From positions 186,001 through 250,000 of the forward strand of contig NZ_FQXV01000005.1 in assembly GCF_900130065.1 (NCBI RefSeq): a DNA stretch of 64,000 nt. The letters run 5' to 3'. Made by a program: the position numbers and the translations under genes. Numbering within the stretch: position 1 is the stretch's first letter; each line of letters starts with the position of its first letter. Below, in pieces: positions 1 through 7,685 of this stretch. The notes below the pieces were generated by a model. That model saw only the letters and a program-made list of their open reading frames with translations. It was not told where the DNA came from and made no database searches. Origin of the DNA: Sporobacter termitidis DSM 10068 (lineage in GTDB: Bacteria > Bacillota > Clostridia > Oscillospirales > Oscillospiraceae).

Positions 1-90
1 CCTCCTTTCCTTCCAGCGTTTTCACTTGAAAAGTCGACCGTGGTTATTGTAAAATAATTCCACAAATTTAAATTGAATGGGGACGCTGCG

Positions 91-975
91 ATGGATTTGT
101 TTTCATTGAACTGCTTCGTCACGCTGGCCGAGTGTTCAAAATTTTATGAAGCGGCTGAAACGCTGCATCTCTCGCAATCGTCGCTCTCCAGGCATATCCG
201 GCTTGTGGAGCAGGAGCTGGGCGTCAAGCTGTTTATCCGCCATTCCTACGGGTCCGAGCTCACCCCGGCAGGGACGGGGCTGCTCCCCTATGCCGAAAAC
301 ATCATCAGGGAATACGAAAACACCAGACATTTGCTGGAGGAATACCGGGAGAGCCGGGAAAACCGCCAGGTCGCGTACACCCATTCGTTCCTTTCCCACT
401 ACCATCTCACCGATATGGTCTTTGACTTTCAAAAAACATACCCCGGCGTACAGCTGGAGCTTCAGGAATTCGACAGCCAATCCGCCCTCCACAGGTTCAG
501 GGACGACCCGGGCTCCGTCTGTATCGTCTTTTCGGAGCGGGAAACGAAGCTTGAAAGCTACGACCAGCATGCGCTCATGTCGGACGATCTTGTGCTGCTT
601 GTCAGCCGGCGGCATCAGTTGGCCGGAAAGGACGCGGCCCGGCTTTCCATGCTGCGGGACGAGCGGTATCTCATCGTGCTCAAAGAACCGTTTCTGCACG
701 CTTTTATCCTCAAGCAGTTCAGAAAAGCCGGGTTGTCTCCGAAAGTCAAGCCTTATGTATTGTGGTACAGCACGATATCAAAGGTAGTCGTCAGGCAGAA
801 TTTCGTATCGGTTCTCCCACGGAAAATCGCCGAGCACATCTATTCGCCCGATATGAAAATCCTGGAGCTGAAGGATGCCGACCCATTCTCGGTGCAGCTC
901 ATCAAGGACAAAAAAAATACCGCCGACATCTCAAGCCTATTTTTCGACTTTGCGAAAAATTACACGCTTTCGTGA
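91..975 (+). CDS. LysR family transcriptional regulator
   Basis: DNA-binding transcription regulator of the LysR family. Residues 1-60 form the winged helix-turn-helix (FVTLAECSKFYEAAETL, then SQSSLSRHIRLVEQELG, the recognition helix, then LF and LTPAG). Residues ~85-290 correspond to the periplasmic-binding-protein-like effector domain. An upstream in-frame TTG at 73 is possible, but the ATG at 91 gives the usual LysR N-terminus and has a GGGG stretch just upstream. Length (294 aa) is normal. The gene is convergent with a second LysR gene, and the likely target lies left of the window, so the effector and regulon cannot be named. Confidence 0.85.
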   Translation: MDLFSLNCFVTLAECSKFYEAAETLHLSQSSLSRHIRLVEQELGVKLFIRHSYGSELTPAGTGLLPYAENIIREYENTRHLLEEYRESRENRQVAYTHSFLSHYHLTDMVFDFQKTYPGVQLELQEFDSQSALHRFRDDPGSVCIVFSERETKLESYDQHALMSDDLVLLVSRRHQLAGKDAARLSMLRDERYLIVLKEPFLHAFILKQFRKAGLSPKVKPYVLWYSTISKVVVRQNFVSVLPRKIAEHIYSPDMKILELKDADPFSVQLIKDKKNTADISSLFFDFAKNYTLS

Positions 976-1071
976 GCTTTAAGCTGAGGTGTTTACGGTA
1001 ATAATGTACAAATTTAGCTCTCTTATTGCAATCTAAATATGTCAAGTTGCCGTTGAAAATATTGAAAGAGC

Positions 1072-1101
1072 AAAAAAATAACTCCCGATTAAAATCGGGA
1101 G
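1072..1101 (-). terminator. Intrinsic terminator of the leftward LysR gene
   Basis: A hairpin with 8-9 bp arms (CTCCCGATT / AATCGGGAG) is followed on the minus strand by TTATTTTTTT. It sits just past the stop of the leftward LysR gene and in the convergent gap, so it may also stop transcription from the rightward gene. Confidence 0.75.
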
Positions 1102-1131
1102 CGGCGGCATATATGTATTCTCAGGAGCGGC

Positions 1132-2004
1132 TCATTGGCACTCGCCGTTCAGGGAAGCCATCAGCTTTTCGTGTGTTTCGGTCAGATAGACGACGGGGAA
1201 AAACATGGAGAGCGTCACCTCGGGATTTTCAACGAGCGGGAGGACGACGACGTTTTTTCTGTCCAGGCAATTCAGCGTGTTCTCGATGATGAGCGACACG
1301 CCCTCATTTGCTTTGACACATTCCATGATCGTATTGATGCGCAGATTGCTGTGCGCTTCCCTCGGGACGAAGCCGCCCGATATGCAGGTGTGGACCAGGA
1401 AGCGGTACATCAGGCCGTCTCCCTTGAAGAGGAAAAAGGTTTCCTCCTTCAGCTCCGATACGGAGATCCGCGCTCTTTTTGCCAGCGGGTGGTCACGCCC
1501 GACGACGGCGACAAGCTTATCCCGGCGGATGGGAAACGTGTACGGATATTTCTTTTCCAGCAGCTCCTCGTAAATAACGGCGACGTCGACGCTGGAGGTG
1601 TCCAGCATGGCCTGGATATCCGTCGCGCTGGCCTCCGTTATGGTCATATCGATATCGTCGTTCTGCTTGGAAAAGCCCAGCAGGAGCTCTATCATCCGCG
1701 GCTGATGAAAGATCATCGCGGCGTTGACCGCCGTCCGGCGGGTACTTGTGAACCTGTCCATATACAGCAGCAGCTCGTCATATTCCTTGACGATATACTG
1801 CAGGCTGGGGTATACGATCCTGCCCTCGTTGGTCAGCTCCAGCTTATTCTGCTTTTTGTGGAACAGTTTGGCCGATAATTCGTCCTCCATGTGGTCAATG
1901 GACTTTGACAGCGTGGACGTATTGAGATTAAAAGAGTTTGCCGTATCGGTCAGCTTCTTTGTCGTCGCCAAATTGACGAAGCATTTCATCTGTAAAACAG
2001 TCAC
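1132..2004 (-). CDS. LysR family transcriptional regulator
   Basis: Second LysR-type regulator, 290 aa. The HTH (residues 1-60) reads VLQMKCFVNLATTKKLTDTA, then STLSKSIDHMEDELSAKLF. The effector-binding domain follows. The GTG at 2004 is preferred because it is preceded by GGGAGGG at a proper distance and gives a canonical LysR start; an upstream ATG at 2031 would add an atypical nine-residue extension. It is convergent with the first LysR gene and ends at a clear terminator. Target genes are unknown. Confidence 0.82.
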   Translation of the reverse strand: MTVLQMKCFVNLATTKKLTDTANSFNLNTSTLSKSIDHMEDELSAKLFHKKQNKLELTNEGRIVYPSLQYIVKEYDELLLYMDRFTSTRRTAVNAAMIFHQPRMIELLLGFSKQNDDIDMTITEASATDIQAMLDTSSVDVAVIYEELLEKKYPYTFPIRRDKLVAVVGRDHPLAKRARISVSELKEETFFLFKGDGLMYRFLVHTCISGGFVPREAHSNLRINTIMECVKANEGVSLIIENTLNCLDRKNVVVLPLVENPEVTLSMFFPVVYLTETHEKLMASLNGECQ

Positions 2005-2118
2005 CGGGCATCCCTCCCCGCAATAGTTCACTCATCCTTTCCAAAATCAAGGATAGACTCCTGTACCATTATAACATGGAATACATTGGAACATCCTTCT
2101 TTTTAGCGGCGGGATTTA

Positions 2119-2502
2119 TTACGGCAAGGGAATATCAGCCACCTTTGAAATGCTGCGGCATATCTCGCTTATCTTCTCCTCGTCCAGCCCGCCCAGCATG
2201 GCCAGGGCGCCCTCGCCGGCGGCTTCGCGGGACATATCGGTCGTCCTTTCAAAATAGTCCCGTATCAGGCAAAAATCGTCGTAATACCGCTGCGCCGTTT
2301 CCAGGCCGGTCCTTGTCAGCAGCACGGAGGAATATTTCTCTTTGGTGATGAGCTTCATTCGCTCGAGCTGTCCCAGCATACCGTGGACGCTGGGCTTGGA
2401 AACGCCGATTCGGCCCGCGATATCCAGCGACCGGACCGTATCGTCCCGGGCCAGCTCTTTGATGACGAACAAATACCGTAACTGCGATACCGATAAATTC
2501 AT
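2119..2502 (-). CDS. DtxR/MntR-type metal-dependent regulator
   Basis: Probable metal-responsive repressor of the DtxR family, 127 aa. Residues ~8-62 match the winged HTH (LRYLFVIKELARDDTVRSLDIAGRIGVSKPSVHGMLGQL is the region; SKPSVHGML is the recognition helix). The rest resembles the dimerisation/metal-binding part. It is slightly shorter than MntR (~140 aa) and has no SH3-like third domain. Its start overlaps the stop of the HD-GYP gene by 4 nt, so it is the last gene of the feo operon. A regulator inside the iron operon suggests feedback control, possibly through the GTTAG-N6-CTAAC palindromes at the feo promoter. That link is inferred. Confidence 0.75.
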   Translation of the reverse strand: MNLSVSQLRYLFVIKELARDDTVRSLDIAGRIGVSKPSVHGMLGQLERMKLITKEKYSSVLLTRTGLETAQRYYDDFCLIRDYFERTTDMSREAAGEGALAMLGGLDEEKISEICRSISKVADIPLP

Positions 2503-3143
2503 ACGATTTTCACCTTGCGGCGCGGCGACTGCCGGTCGGACTGAAAGCCGGGCAGCCGGTTCTGGCGGAACAGGTCATAGACCAGCCGCGCGATGGCCGG
2601 GTCAAACTGAAGTCCCGCGTTCCGCAGGACTTCTTCCATGGTGAACTCCAGGCTCATCTCCTCCCGGTACGGGCGGCACGAGGTCATCGCGTCGATCGTG
2701 TCGGCCACGGCGATGATGCGGGAGCCTCTCGGGATAAACTCGCCGCACAGCCCCAGCGGATATCCGCCCCCGTCCCAGCGCTCATGATGGCACAGCACAA
2801 TTTTGGCGATGGTCATCAGATTCTTCGACTTGGATAGGATCGTATAGCCGATTTCGGGATGGCGTTTGATTTCCTCATATTCCTCAGGCAGCAGCTTCCC
2901 TTGCTTATATAAAATCTGGTCGGAGATACCGATTTTCCCGATATCGTGCAGATGGGCCGCCATATGGATGTCCTCCAGCTCCTCGCCGGATACCCCCATC
3001 GCGGCGGCGATTTCAACGCTCAGATCCGCCACCCGCAGCGAGTGGCCCTCCGTGTAGATATCGCGGGCCTCCAGCGCGGCGACGAGACACTCGGTCACGT
3101 CGAGAAACGCGCTTCTGTCCAGCCCCTCGTCTCGATATTTCAC
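2499..3143 (-). CDS. HD-GYP domain protein
   Basis: Predicted metal-dependent phosphohydrolase of the HD-GYP class, which typically hydrolyses cyclic dinucleotides. Visible motifs are HSLRV, the HD pair in HLHDIGKIG, and HHERWDGGGYP carrying the GYP signature. The start is a GTG. There is no attached sensor domain, and at 214 aa the protein is little more than the catalytic core. It overlaps the downstream DtxR-like gene by 4 nt. It lies 16 nt after the DUF2325 gene. Its presence in an iron-uptake operon is unusual, and no specific substrate can be inferred. Confidence 0.82.
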   Translation of the reverse strand: MKYRDEGLDRSAFLDVTECLVAALEARDIYTEGHSLRVADLSVEIAAAMGVSGEELEDIHMAAHLHDIGKIGISDQILYKQGKLLPEEYEEIKRHPEIGYTILSKSKNLMTIAKIVLCHHERWDGGGYPLGLCGEFIPRGSRIIAVADTIDAMTSCRPYREEMSLEFTMEEVLRNAGLQFDPAIARLVYDLFRQNRLPGFQSDRQSPRRKVKIV

Positions 3144-3159
3144 CAGTTCCCACCCCGTT

Positions 3160-3447
3160 TCAGCCAGCGTTCTCTATATTATTCAGCAGCTCCGACAGCG
3201 AGGATGCGCTGGAGCTGTGCGACCGCAGGACACGGATGCCCTTGCGCTTTGCCGCGCTGACCGCGGTTTCCACCATCGTGTGCGAGACGGTGGATGTGAA
3301 AATGATGATCCCGTCCGCGCTGCCGATATGTTTGCTCAGCTGCGGGGTCATCTGCGTATAGACCTTGACGGTATGTCCTCTTTTCTGGCACAGCTCCCTG
3401 TAACGGCAGTGCATACACGCATGGCCGCCGACAATAATCAGGCTCAT
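3160..3447 (-). CDS. DUF2325 domain protein
   Basis: Small protein (95 aa) matching the DUF2325 pattern: an N-terminal IIVGGHACMHCRYREL with two Cys, a central DGIIIFTSTVSHTMV and a C-terminal SSSASSLSELL. Proteins of this family are short, cytoplasmic and of unknown biochemical function. The Cys-His cluster near the N-terminus (HACMHC) may bind metal. The ATG overlaps the stop of the upstream HMA-domain gene by 4 nt, so translational coupling is likely. Its place in the feo operon hints at a role in iron or metal handling, which is inference only. Confidence 0.7.
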   Translation of the reverse strand: MSLIIVGGHACMHCRYRELCQKRGHTVKVYTQMTPQLSKHIGSADGIIIFTSTVSHTMVETAVSAAKRKGIRVLRSHSSSASSLSELLNNIENAG

Positions 3448-3833
3448 GATTCACCCGGCCGCAAGACGGCGCAGACATGTCCCGCTGTGTAGCCGGCATC
3501 GGCGACAGCCTTGCGCAGCGTTTGATCGGGGAGCTCCTCCTTCATGTGGACGGCGGCCTGCTTCCGCCCCAGGTCCACCCTGGCGTAGACGCCGTCCAGC
3601 GAATTGAGGGCGTTCTGGACGTGGGTGACGCAGTTGCGGCAAGTCATGCCGTCGATGTTGACGAGTTTTTCGTAGGGGTAATGGCTCAAATCGCTGTCCG
3701 AAACCCTGAGCTTTTTCGGCGCGGGGTCGTTGCCGGACCCACAGCAGCCCGAACGGAGATTTTTTCTGTAGCGCAGCACGCCGAAAACCACGGCGGCGGC
3801 GATGATCACGCAGATAATTATGGTTGCTGCCAT
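3444..3833 (-). CDS. Membrane-anchored heavy-metal-associated (HMA) domain protein
   Basis: A 129-aa protein with one N-terminal membrane segment (AATIIICVIIAAAVVFGVL), then basic and Cys-Cys residues (SGCCGSG), and a C-terminal HMA fold with the metal-binding loop GMTCRNC. Soluble HMA domains carry Cu(I) or similar soft metals. The ATG at 3833 follows an AGG-rich site; a GTG at 3842 is an alternative. The gene sits downstream of feoB and the FeoB-associated Cys-rich gene, in a position often occupied by small Cys-rich accessory proteins. Whether it handles Fe(II), copper or heme-related metal is not shown by the sequence. Confidence 0.72.
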   Translation of the reverse strand: MAATIIICVIIAAAVVFGVLRYRKNLRSGCCGSGNDPAPKKLRVSDSDLSHYPYEKLVNIDGMTCRNCVTHVQNALNSLDGVYARVDLGRKQAAVHMKEELPDQTLRKAVADAGYTAGHVCAVLRPGES

Positions 3834-3865
3834 AAGCTCCACCTTTCCTTAATAACTGAAATTGC

Positions 3866-3900
3866 GCAAAGCCGGATGCTGCCACAGCATCCGGCTTTGC
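3866..3900. other. Perfect 16-bp-stem palindrome in the feo operon
   Basis: A perfect inverted repeat with arms GCAAAGCCGGATGCTG / CAGCATCCGGCTTTGC and a 3-nt loop lies between the FeoB-associated Cys-rich gene and the HMA gene. No T-run follows on either strand, so it is more likely an RNA-processing or stabilising hairpin, or a transcription brake, than a standard terminator. Confidence 0.6.
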
Positions 3901-3963
3901 ATCCAGAAACGGTTTGAATGCCGGGCGCAGAATGAACCGTAACCCGAATGTGTGTTTTTGTGT

Positions 3964-4188
3964 CTATTGGCCTGCCTGATGTTTTGCAGCCGCTTTTAAT
4001 TCGCTTTCGCGGTAACGGCAGGCCGAACAATTTCCGCCGCAGGCGGAGGACGCGGCATCCTCGCCGGCGGAATGACAGGCACCTTTTTCAGCGCACGCCG
4101 CGCAAGCGCCGTTTTTCACGAGAAATCTGATTGCCTGTGAAAAGAGCCCGAGGAGAACAATGCTGATGATAATGGTCGGTATACTCAT
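3964..4188 (-). CDS. FeoB-associated Cys-rich membrane protein
   Basis: Small (74 aa) protein with one N-terminal transmembrane helix (TIIISIVLLGLFSQAIRFL) and a cytoplasmic Cys-rich tail (CAACAEKGAC, then CGGNCSACRY). This matches the family found immediately downstream of feoB in Firmicutes, thought to assist Fe(II) passage through FeoB, perhaps in place of FeoC. The start has a strong AAGGAGG. It follows feoB by ~40 bp in the same direction, which strengthens the call. Confidence 0.82.
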   Translation of the reverse strand: MSIPTIIISIVLLGLFSQAIRFLVKNGACAACAEKGACHSAGEDAASSACGGNCSACRYRESELKAAAKHQAGQ

Positions 4189-4226
4189 GATATAGCCTCC
4201 TTACCGGCGATATCCGATGACAAATA

Positions 4227-6371
4227 CTAGGCTTTATGGGCCAGCTCCGGCAGCCGCGGCGCCGCCTTGCGGCGTGAGGCCGGACGTACCATCAGGAAGA
4301 TAACCGCCGCTATGACCAATATAGCGATCACCGCGCCGACGCCGAAGCTTGCGCCGGCAAAAATGACGCTGCCAAGCTGATTGGCGATAAACGCGAGGGC
4401 GTAGCCCAAAGCGACTTGATACCCGATGGCCAGCATCGTCCACTTGAGGCTTCCCATCTCCCTGCTGGTGGCGCCGATGGCCGCAAAGCAAGGCGGATTG
4501 AAGAGATTGAAGAGCATGAAGGAGAATGCGCCGACCTGTGTGAACATGGAACTGATGCCGTCCATCAGAGCCTGGGTATTCTCGGGATCGGAAACTCCGC
4601 TCAGCACAGCCAGCGTGCCGATGGCGTTTTCCTTGGCCGCGAGAGCGCTGATCGTGGCAACCGCGCCCTTCCATGTACCGAACCCAAGCGGCATGAAGAA
4701 CCAGGCGATGGCGTGGCCGATCGCGGCAAGCATGCTGTCGTCCGCGCTTTCAACCATCTGCATGCTCCAGCTGAAGGACGACAGGAACCAGATGAGTCCG
4801 CTGGCGATGAAGATAATGGTTCCGGCCTTGACGATGAACGCTCTCGACCGCTCCCACATATGGATGAGCACGCCCTTCGGCGAGGGAAGGTGATACGGCG
4901 GCAGCTCCATGACAAAGGGTGCCGGATCTCCCCCGAACATCGCCGTCTTTTTCAGGATGATGCCAGATATGACGATCATTGCGATGCCCAAAAAATACAT
5001 GCCGGGCGCGATCCACATGGAGTGCGCGAAAAACGTCGTGACGATCATGCCGATGATTACCAGCTTGGCGCCGCACGGCATAAAGGTCGTTACCATGATT
5101 GTCATTTTGCGGTCTTTTTCATTTTCAATTGTCCTCGTGGCCATGATGCCCGGGACGCCGCAGCCGGAGCTGATCAGAATCGGGATAAAGGATTTGCCCG
5201 ACAGGCCGAAGCGGCGGAACAGCCGGTCCATGATAAAGGCGACGCGCGCCATGTAACCGGAATCCTCGAGGATAGAAAGGAAGAAGAACAGGATCAGCAT
5301 CTGCGGCACAAAGCCGAGTACCGTGCCGACACCGCCGATGATGCCGTCCACAATCAGACCGGTGAGCCAGTCGGCCGCGCCGACGGCATTCAAAGCGGCT
5401 GTGGCGCCGTTTGTAATCCACGTGCCGAACAGGGTGTCGTTCGTCCAGTCTGTAACAATCGAGCCGACCGTCGTCACCGAAACGTAGTAGATAAGCCAGA
5501 TGATCGCGGCGAAAATCGGCAGTGCCAGAAAGCGGTTTGTGACGATCCGGTCGATCCGGTCGGAGGTCGACATCGCTCTCGGCTTTTTGTGCAGGACGCT
5601 CCCGATGAGCTGGGCGATATATTCATACCGCTCGTTCGTGATAATGGACTCGCTGTCGTCGTCCAGCGTCGTTTCCACCGGGACGATAATGCCTTCCAGC
5701 GCGTCTCTCCGCTCGGGCGGCAGCTGCAGCGCCTCCAGCACCTTGGAGTCCCGCTCGAAGAGCTTGGCGGCATACCAGCGCGCCCGCCCGGGCTCTATGA
5801 CATCCTTGAAGCAGTCCTCTATTTTTGAAAGCGCGTCCTCCACCCGTTTATCGAACTTGTGCTGGTGGGTGGAGCCCTGCGCGGCTTTGGCGAGCTCGAT
5901 GGCCTTCTCGGCGGCCTCCATGGAGCCGTGGCCCTTGATCGCCGCCGTTTCCACAACGGCGCAGCCTAAAGCCTCCCCCAGCCTCTGCGCGTCGATCTTG
6001 TCGCCCGATTTCTTGACGATGTCCATCATATTGAGCGAAATCACCATTGGGATCCCCAGCTCGGCGATTTGTGTCGTTAAGTAAAGATTCCGTTCCAGGT
6101 TCGTGCCGTCAACAATGTTGATGATCGCGTCCGGGCGCTCGTTAATGAGATAGTTCCGGCTGACGACCTCCTCCAGGGTATACGGCGAAAGCGAGTATAT
6201 TCCGGGAAGGTCCGTGATGATCACGTCCTTGTGACCTCTCAGCTTTCCCTCTTTCTTTTCCACGGTGACCCCCGGCCAGTTGCCCACGTACTGGCTGCTG
6301 CCGGTCAGGTCGTTAAACATGGTCGTCTTGCCGCAGTTCGGGTTGCCGGCAAGCGCAATTTTTATCGGCAT
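4227..6371 (-). CDS. feoB: Ferrous iron transport protein B
   Basis: Inner-membrane Fe(II) transporter with a cytoplasmic GTPase domain. The N-terminal G domain shows G1 GNPNCGKTT (residues ~9-17), the G3 region DLPGIYSLSPYT and G4 NMMD. Residues ~280-690 contain the membrane core with two Gate-type segments, including GCGVPGIMATRTIE, a typical FeoB gate motif, and NPPCFAAIGATSREMG near the C-terminus. Length (714 aa) is normal. GGAGGAGG precedes the ATG. It follows two FeoA genes and precedes the Cys-rich accessory gene. Transcription is probably iron-controlled from the promoter near 7160. Confidence 0.95.
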   Translation of the reverse strand: MPIKIALAGNPNCGKTTMFNDLTGSSQYVGNWPGVTVEKKEGKLRGHKDVIITDLPGIYSLSPYTLEEVVSRNYLINERPDAIINIVDGTNLERNLYLTTQIAELGIPMVISLNMMDIVKKSGDKIDAQRLGEALGCAVVETAAIKGHGSMEAAEKAIELAKAAQGSTHQHKFDKRVEDALSKIEDCFKDVIEPGRARWYAAKLFERDSKVLEALQLPPERRDALEGIIVPVETTLDDDSESIITNERYEYIAQLIGSVLHKKPRAMSTSDRIDRIVTNRFLALPIFAAIIWLIYYVSVTTVGSIVTDWTNDTLFGTWITNGATAALNAVGAADWLTGLIVDGIIGGVGTVLGFVPQMLILFFFLSILEDSGYMARVAFIMDRLFRRFGLSGKSFIPILISSGCGVPGIMATRTIENEKDRKMTIMVTTFMPCGAKLVIIGMIVTTFFAHSMWIAPGMYFLGIAMIVISGIILKKTAMFGGDPAPFVMELPPYHLPSPKGVLIHMWERSRAFIVKAGTIIFIASGLIWFLSSFSWSMQMVESADDSMLAAIGHAIAWFFMPLGFGTWKGAVATISALAAKENAIGTLAVLSGVSDPENTQALMDGISSMFTQVGAFSFMLFNLFNPPCFAAIGATSREMGSLKWTMLAIGYQVALGYALAFIANQLGSVIFAGASFGVGAVIAILVIAAVIFLMVRPASRRKAAPRLPELAHKA

Positions 6372-6440
6372 AACCTATCCTCCTCCATTTTAATCCACAT
6401 CACAAGGCCGTCTTTCGCGTTATCATATCGCGGCCGCCCC

Positions 6441-6472
6441 GGCCAGCGGTTAGTATATGCTAACCGCTGGCC
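6441..6472. promoter_or_regulatory. Palindrome between feoA and feoB, core GGTTAG-N6-CTAACC
   Basis: A perfect inverted repeat with 13-bp arms and the spacer TATATG. The core (6448-6465) has the same half-sites and spacing as the palindrome at 7122-7139 upstream of the feo operon. It could be a binding site for a DtxR-type repressor that acts inside the operon, or an RNA hairpin that lowers feoB expression relative to feoA. There is no T-run, which argues against a standard terminator. Confidence 0.6.
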
Positions 6473-6539
6473 TGAAAATATGGGATTAGCGAAAGCTAAA
6501 CCCATTGGCGGCGCTGAAAAACGGGCCGATACGGCGCGT

Positions 6540-6761
6540 TTAGTTCACCTCGATATTCTCCGCTTCGGCTTTGCGGATCGACAGCTCGTAGCCGCGCACG
6601 TTGATCTCGATCGGATCGCCCAAAGGCGCCACCTTGCGCACGTAGACCTGTGTGCCCTTTGTCAGCCCCATATCCATGATACGGCGCTTCAGCGCGCCGG
6701 TACCTACGAGCTTCGTCACCGAAACCGTTTCCCCGCACTTGACTTCTTTCAAAGTCCGCAT
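6540..6761 (-). CDS. feoA: FeoA domain protein
   Basis: Small cytoplasmic SH3-like protein (73 aa) of the FeoA family that supports FeoB. The pattern is typical: MRTLKEVKCGETVSVTKLVGTGALKRRIMDMGLTKGTQVYV, then a small domain ending in ALS-like LSIRKAEAENIEV. A GGGGGAG site lies upstream of the ATG. It is the second of two adjacent feoA-type genes and lies ~170 bp before feoB, separated by a palindrome. Tandem FeoA proteins are common in Clostridia. Confidence 0.9.
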   Translation of the reverse strand: MRTLKEVKCGETVSVTKLVGTGALKRRIMDMGLTKGTQVYVRKVAPLGDPIEINVRGYELSIRKAEAENIEVN

Positions 6762-6783
6762 CTGATACTCCCCCTCGCTATAT

Positions 6784-7077
6784 TTATACGGTTAAAACCC
6801 TGCTGGCCAGCGTCTTGCTGATCGCGATCCGGGTCCCCTTGACGCTCACGATGACATTCCCGCTCTGCTCGGATATCACCGAGACCTCGGCGTCATCCAC
6901 AAAGCCCATGTTTGCAAGAAAGCGCCGCGTTTCGTCCTTGCCGCGGATCGTTTTGATATGAACAACGTCGCCGGCGTTCACAAAGCTCAGCGGTACCGGG
7001 GAACGGGAAAACTCCGCCGGCGCATCGCACGCCTCGGAACGAAGGCCCGCATGAGACACTGCATAATTCATCGCCAT
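6784..7077 (-). CDS. feoA: FeoA domain protein (first of two)
   Basis: FeoA-family protein of 97 aa, first gene of the leftward iron operon. The N-terminal ~25 residues are extra; the FeoA SH3-like core runs from PLSFVNAGDVVHIKTIRGKDETRRFLANMGF to the end (GTRIAISKTLASRVLTV). The ATG follows GGGAGTG. It has only about 20 bp to the second feoA gene. The divergence from the second copy suggests two different roles, for example a hetero-complex with FeoB. The promoter at 7151-7179 drives it. Confidence 0.85.
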   Translation of the reverse strand: MAMNYAVSHAGLRSEACDAPAEFSRSPVPLSFVNAGDVVHIKTIRGKDETRRFLANMGFVDDAEVSVISEQSGNVIVSVKGTRIAISKTLASRVLTV

Positions 7078-7121
7078 AAAATATCACTCCCAAAATGCGT
7101 CGGTTTAAATCGTTTGCGGCT

Positions 7122-7139
7122 GGTTAGCATCAACTAACC
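7122..7139. promoter_or_regulatory. Operator-like palindrome GGTTAG-N6-CTAACC (feo, proximal)
   Basis: Perfect inverted repeat between the feo promoter and the first feoA gene. The half-site GGTTAG is like that of DtxR/IdeR operators, but here the arms are 6 bp apart. The same core recurs at 6448-6465, and related GTTAG-N6-CTAAC sites occur at 10784-10823. Confidence 0.65.
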
Positions 7140-7147
7140 GTCCTGAT

Positions 7148-7163
7148 GTTAGAATAGTCTTAC
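7148..7163. promoter_or_regulatory. Imperfect operator GTTAG-N6-CTTAC over the feo -10 box
   Basis: Same motif with one mismatch in the second arm. It covers the minus-strand -10 hexamer (7151-7156), which is where a repressor would block polymerase. It lies 25 bp from the perfect copy at 7122. Confidence 0.5.
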
Positions 7164-7179
7164 TTCTCAGGATTGTCAA
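7151..7179 (-). promoter_or_regulatory. Sigma-A promoter of the feo operon
   Basis: On the minus strand TTGACA (7174-7179), a 17-bp spacer and TATTCT (7151-7156) make a near-consensus promoter reading into the two feoA genes. Confidence 0.7.
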
Positions 7180-7286
7180 TAGAATGTACCGGGAAAATAT
7201 AAATTTGTCAATAATGTTATCCCGCCCCATGAAAATTTTTAAAAAATAGTCAAAATTAATAGGCGGACAACCGGGGGATTGTTTTG

Positions 7287-7315
7287 TTGACGAAGCAACC
7301 ATAAAATGATATAGT
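7287..7315 (+). promoter_or_regulatory. Sigma-A promoter of csoR
   Basis: TTGACG (7287-7292), 17-bp spacer, TATAGT (7310-7315). The CsoR-type operator at 7321-7338 lies directly downstream, at about +1. Confidence 0.7.
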
Positions 7316-7320
7316 ACTTT

Positions 7321-7338
7321 TATACCTCTACGGGTATC
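7321..7338. promoter_or_regulatory. CsoR-type operator upstream of csoR
   Basis: TATACCTCTACGGGTATC is an inverted repeat of ATACC/GGTAT with a central GC-rich segment, the arrangement known for CsoR sites. Its place just before csoR implies autoregulation. Confidence 0.7.
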
Positions 7339-7353
7339 AAAGGAGGTACAGGC

Positions 7354-7629
7354 ATGCGGCAATGTATGGATTCCGACAACCTGCACAAACGCTTGAATAA
7401 AATCATGGGGCAGATCAAGGCAATCGACAAAATGATCGACGAGGATCTCCCCTGCGAAGACATACTGATACAGATCAACGCGGCGAAAAGCGCCCTGCAG
7501 AAAGTGGGGCAGGTCGTTCTGGAAGGCCACCTGAACCACTGCGTCCGGGAGGGTATCGAGCACGGCGACGCCGACAAAACCATCGCGGATTTTGCAAAGG
7601 CTATCGAGCATTTTTCAAGAATGACATAA
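7354..7629 (+). CDS. csoR: Copper-sensing repressor CsoR
   Basis: All-alpha metal-sensing repressor of the CsoR/RcnR family, 91 aa. The Cu(I)-site triad Cys-His-Cys is visible: Cys in DLPCEDIL and His/Cys in GHLNHCV. Family helix residues (RLNKIMGQIKAIDKMI) are also clear. In this family, Cu(I) binding releases DNA and derepresses an efflux ATPase. AAAGGAGG precedes the ATG. An operator lies at its own promoter and two more before the ATPase gene downstream. Confidence 0.9.
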   Translation: MRQCMDSDNLHKRLNKIMGQIKAIDKMIDEDLPCEDILIQINAAKSALQKVGQVVLEGHLNHCVREGIEHGDADKTIADFAKAIEHFSRMT

Positions 7630-7647
7630 TTAAAGAACAGAAACAAG

Positions 7648-7684
7648 AGGCAGCTTGCTCCGGCGGGAGCGGCTGCCTTTTTTT
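7648..7684 (+). terminator. Terminator after csoR
   Basis: Stem AGGCAGC / GCTGCCT with an inner GCTCC/GGAGC stem, then a run of seven T. It separates csoR from the independently promoted ATPase gene. Confidence 0.85.
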
Positions 7685-7685
7685 G

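Noticed and set aside
4416-5828. Long open frame on the plus strand opposite feoB
   Set aside because: It is antisense to a fully conserved FeoB, has no ribosome site and its composition (Asp/Arg/His-rich) is typical of shadow frames in GC-rich genes.
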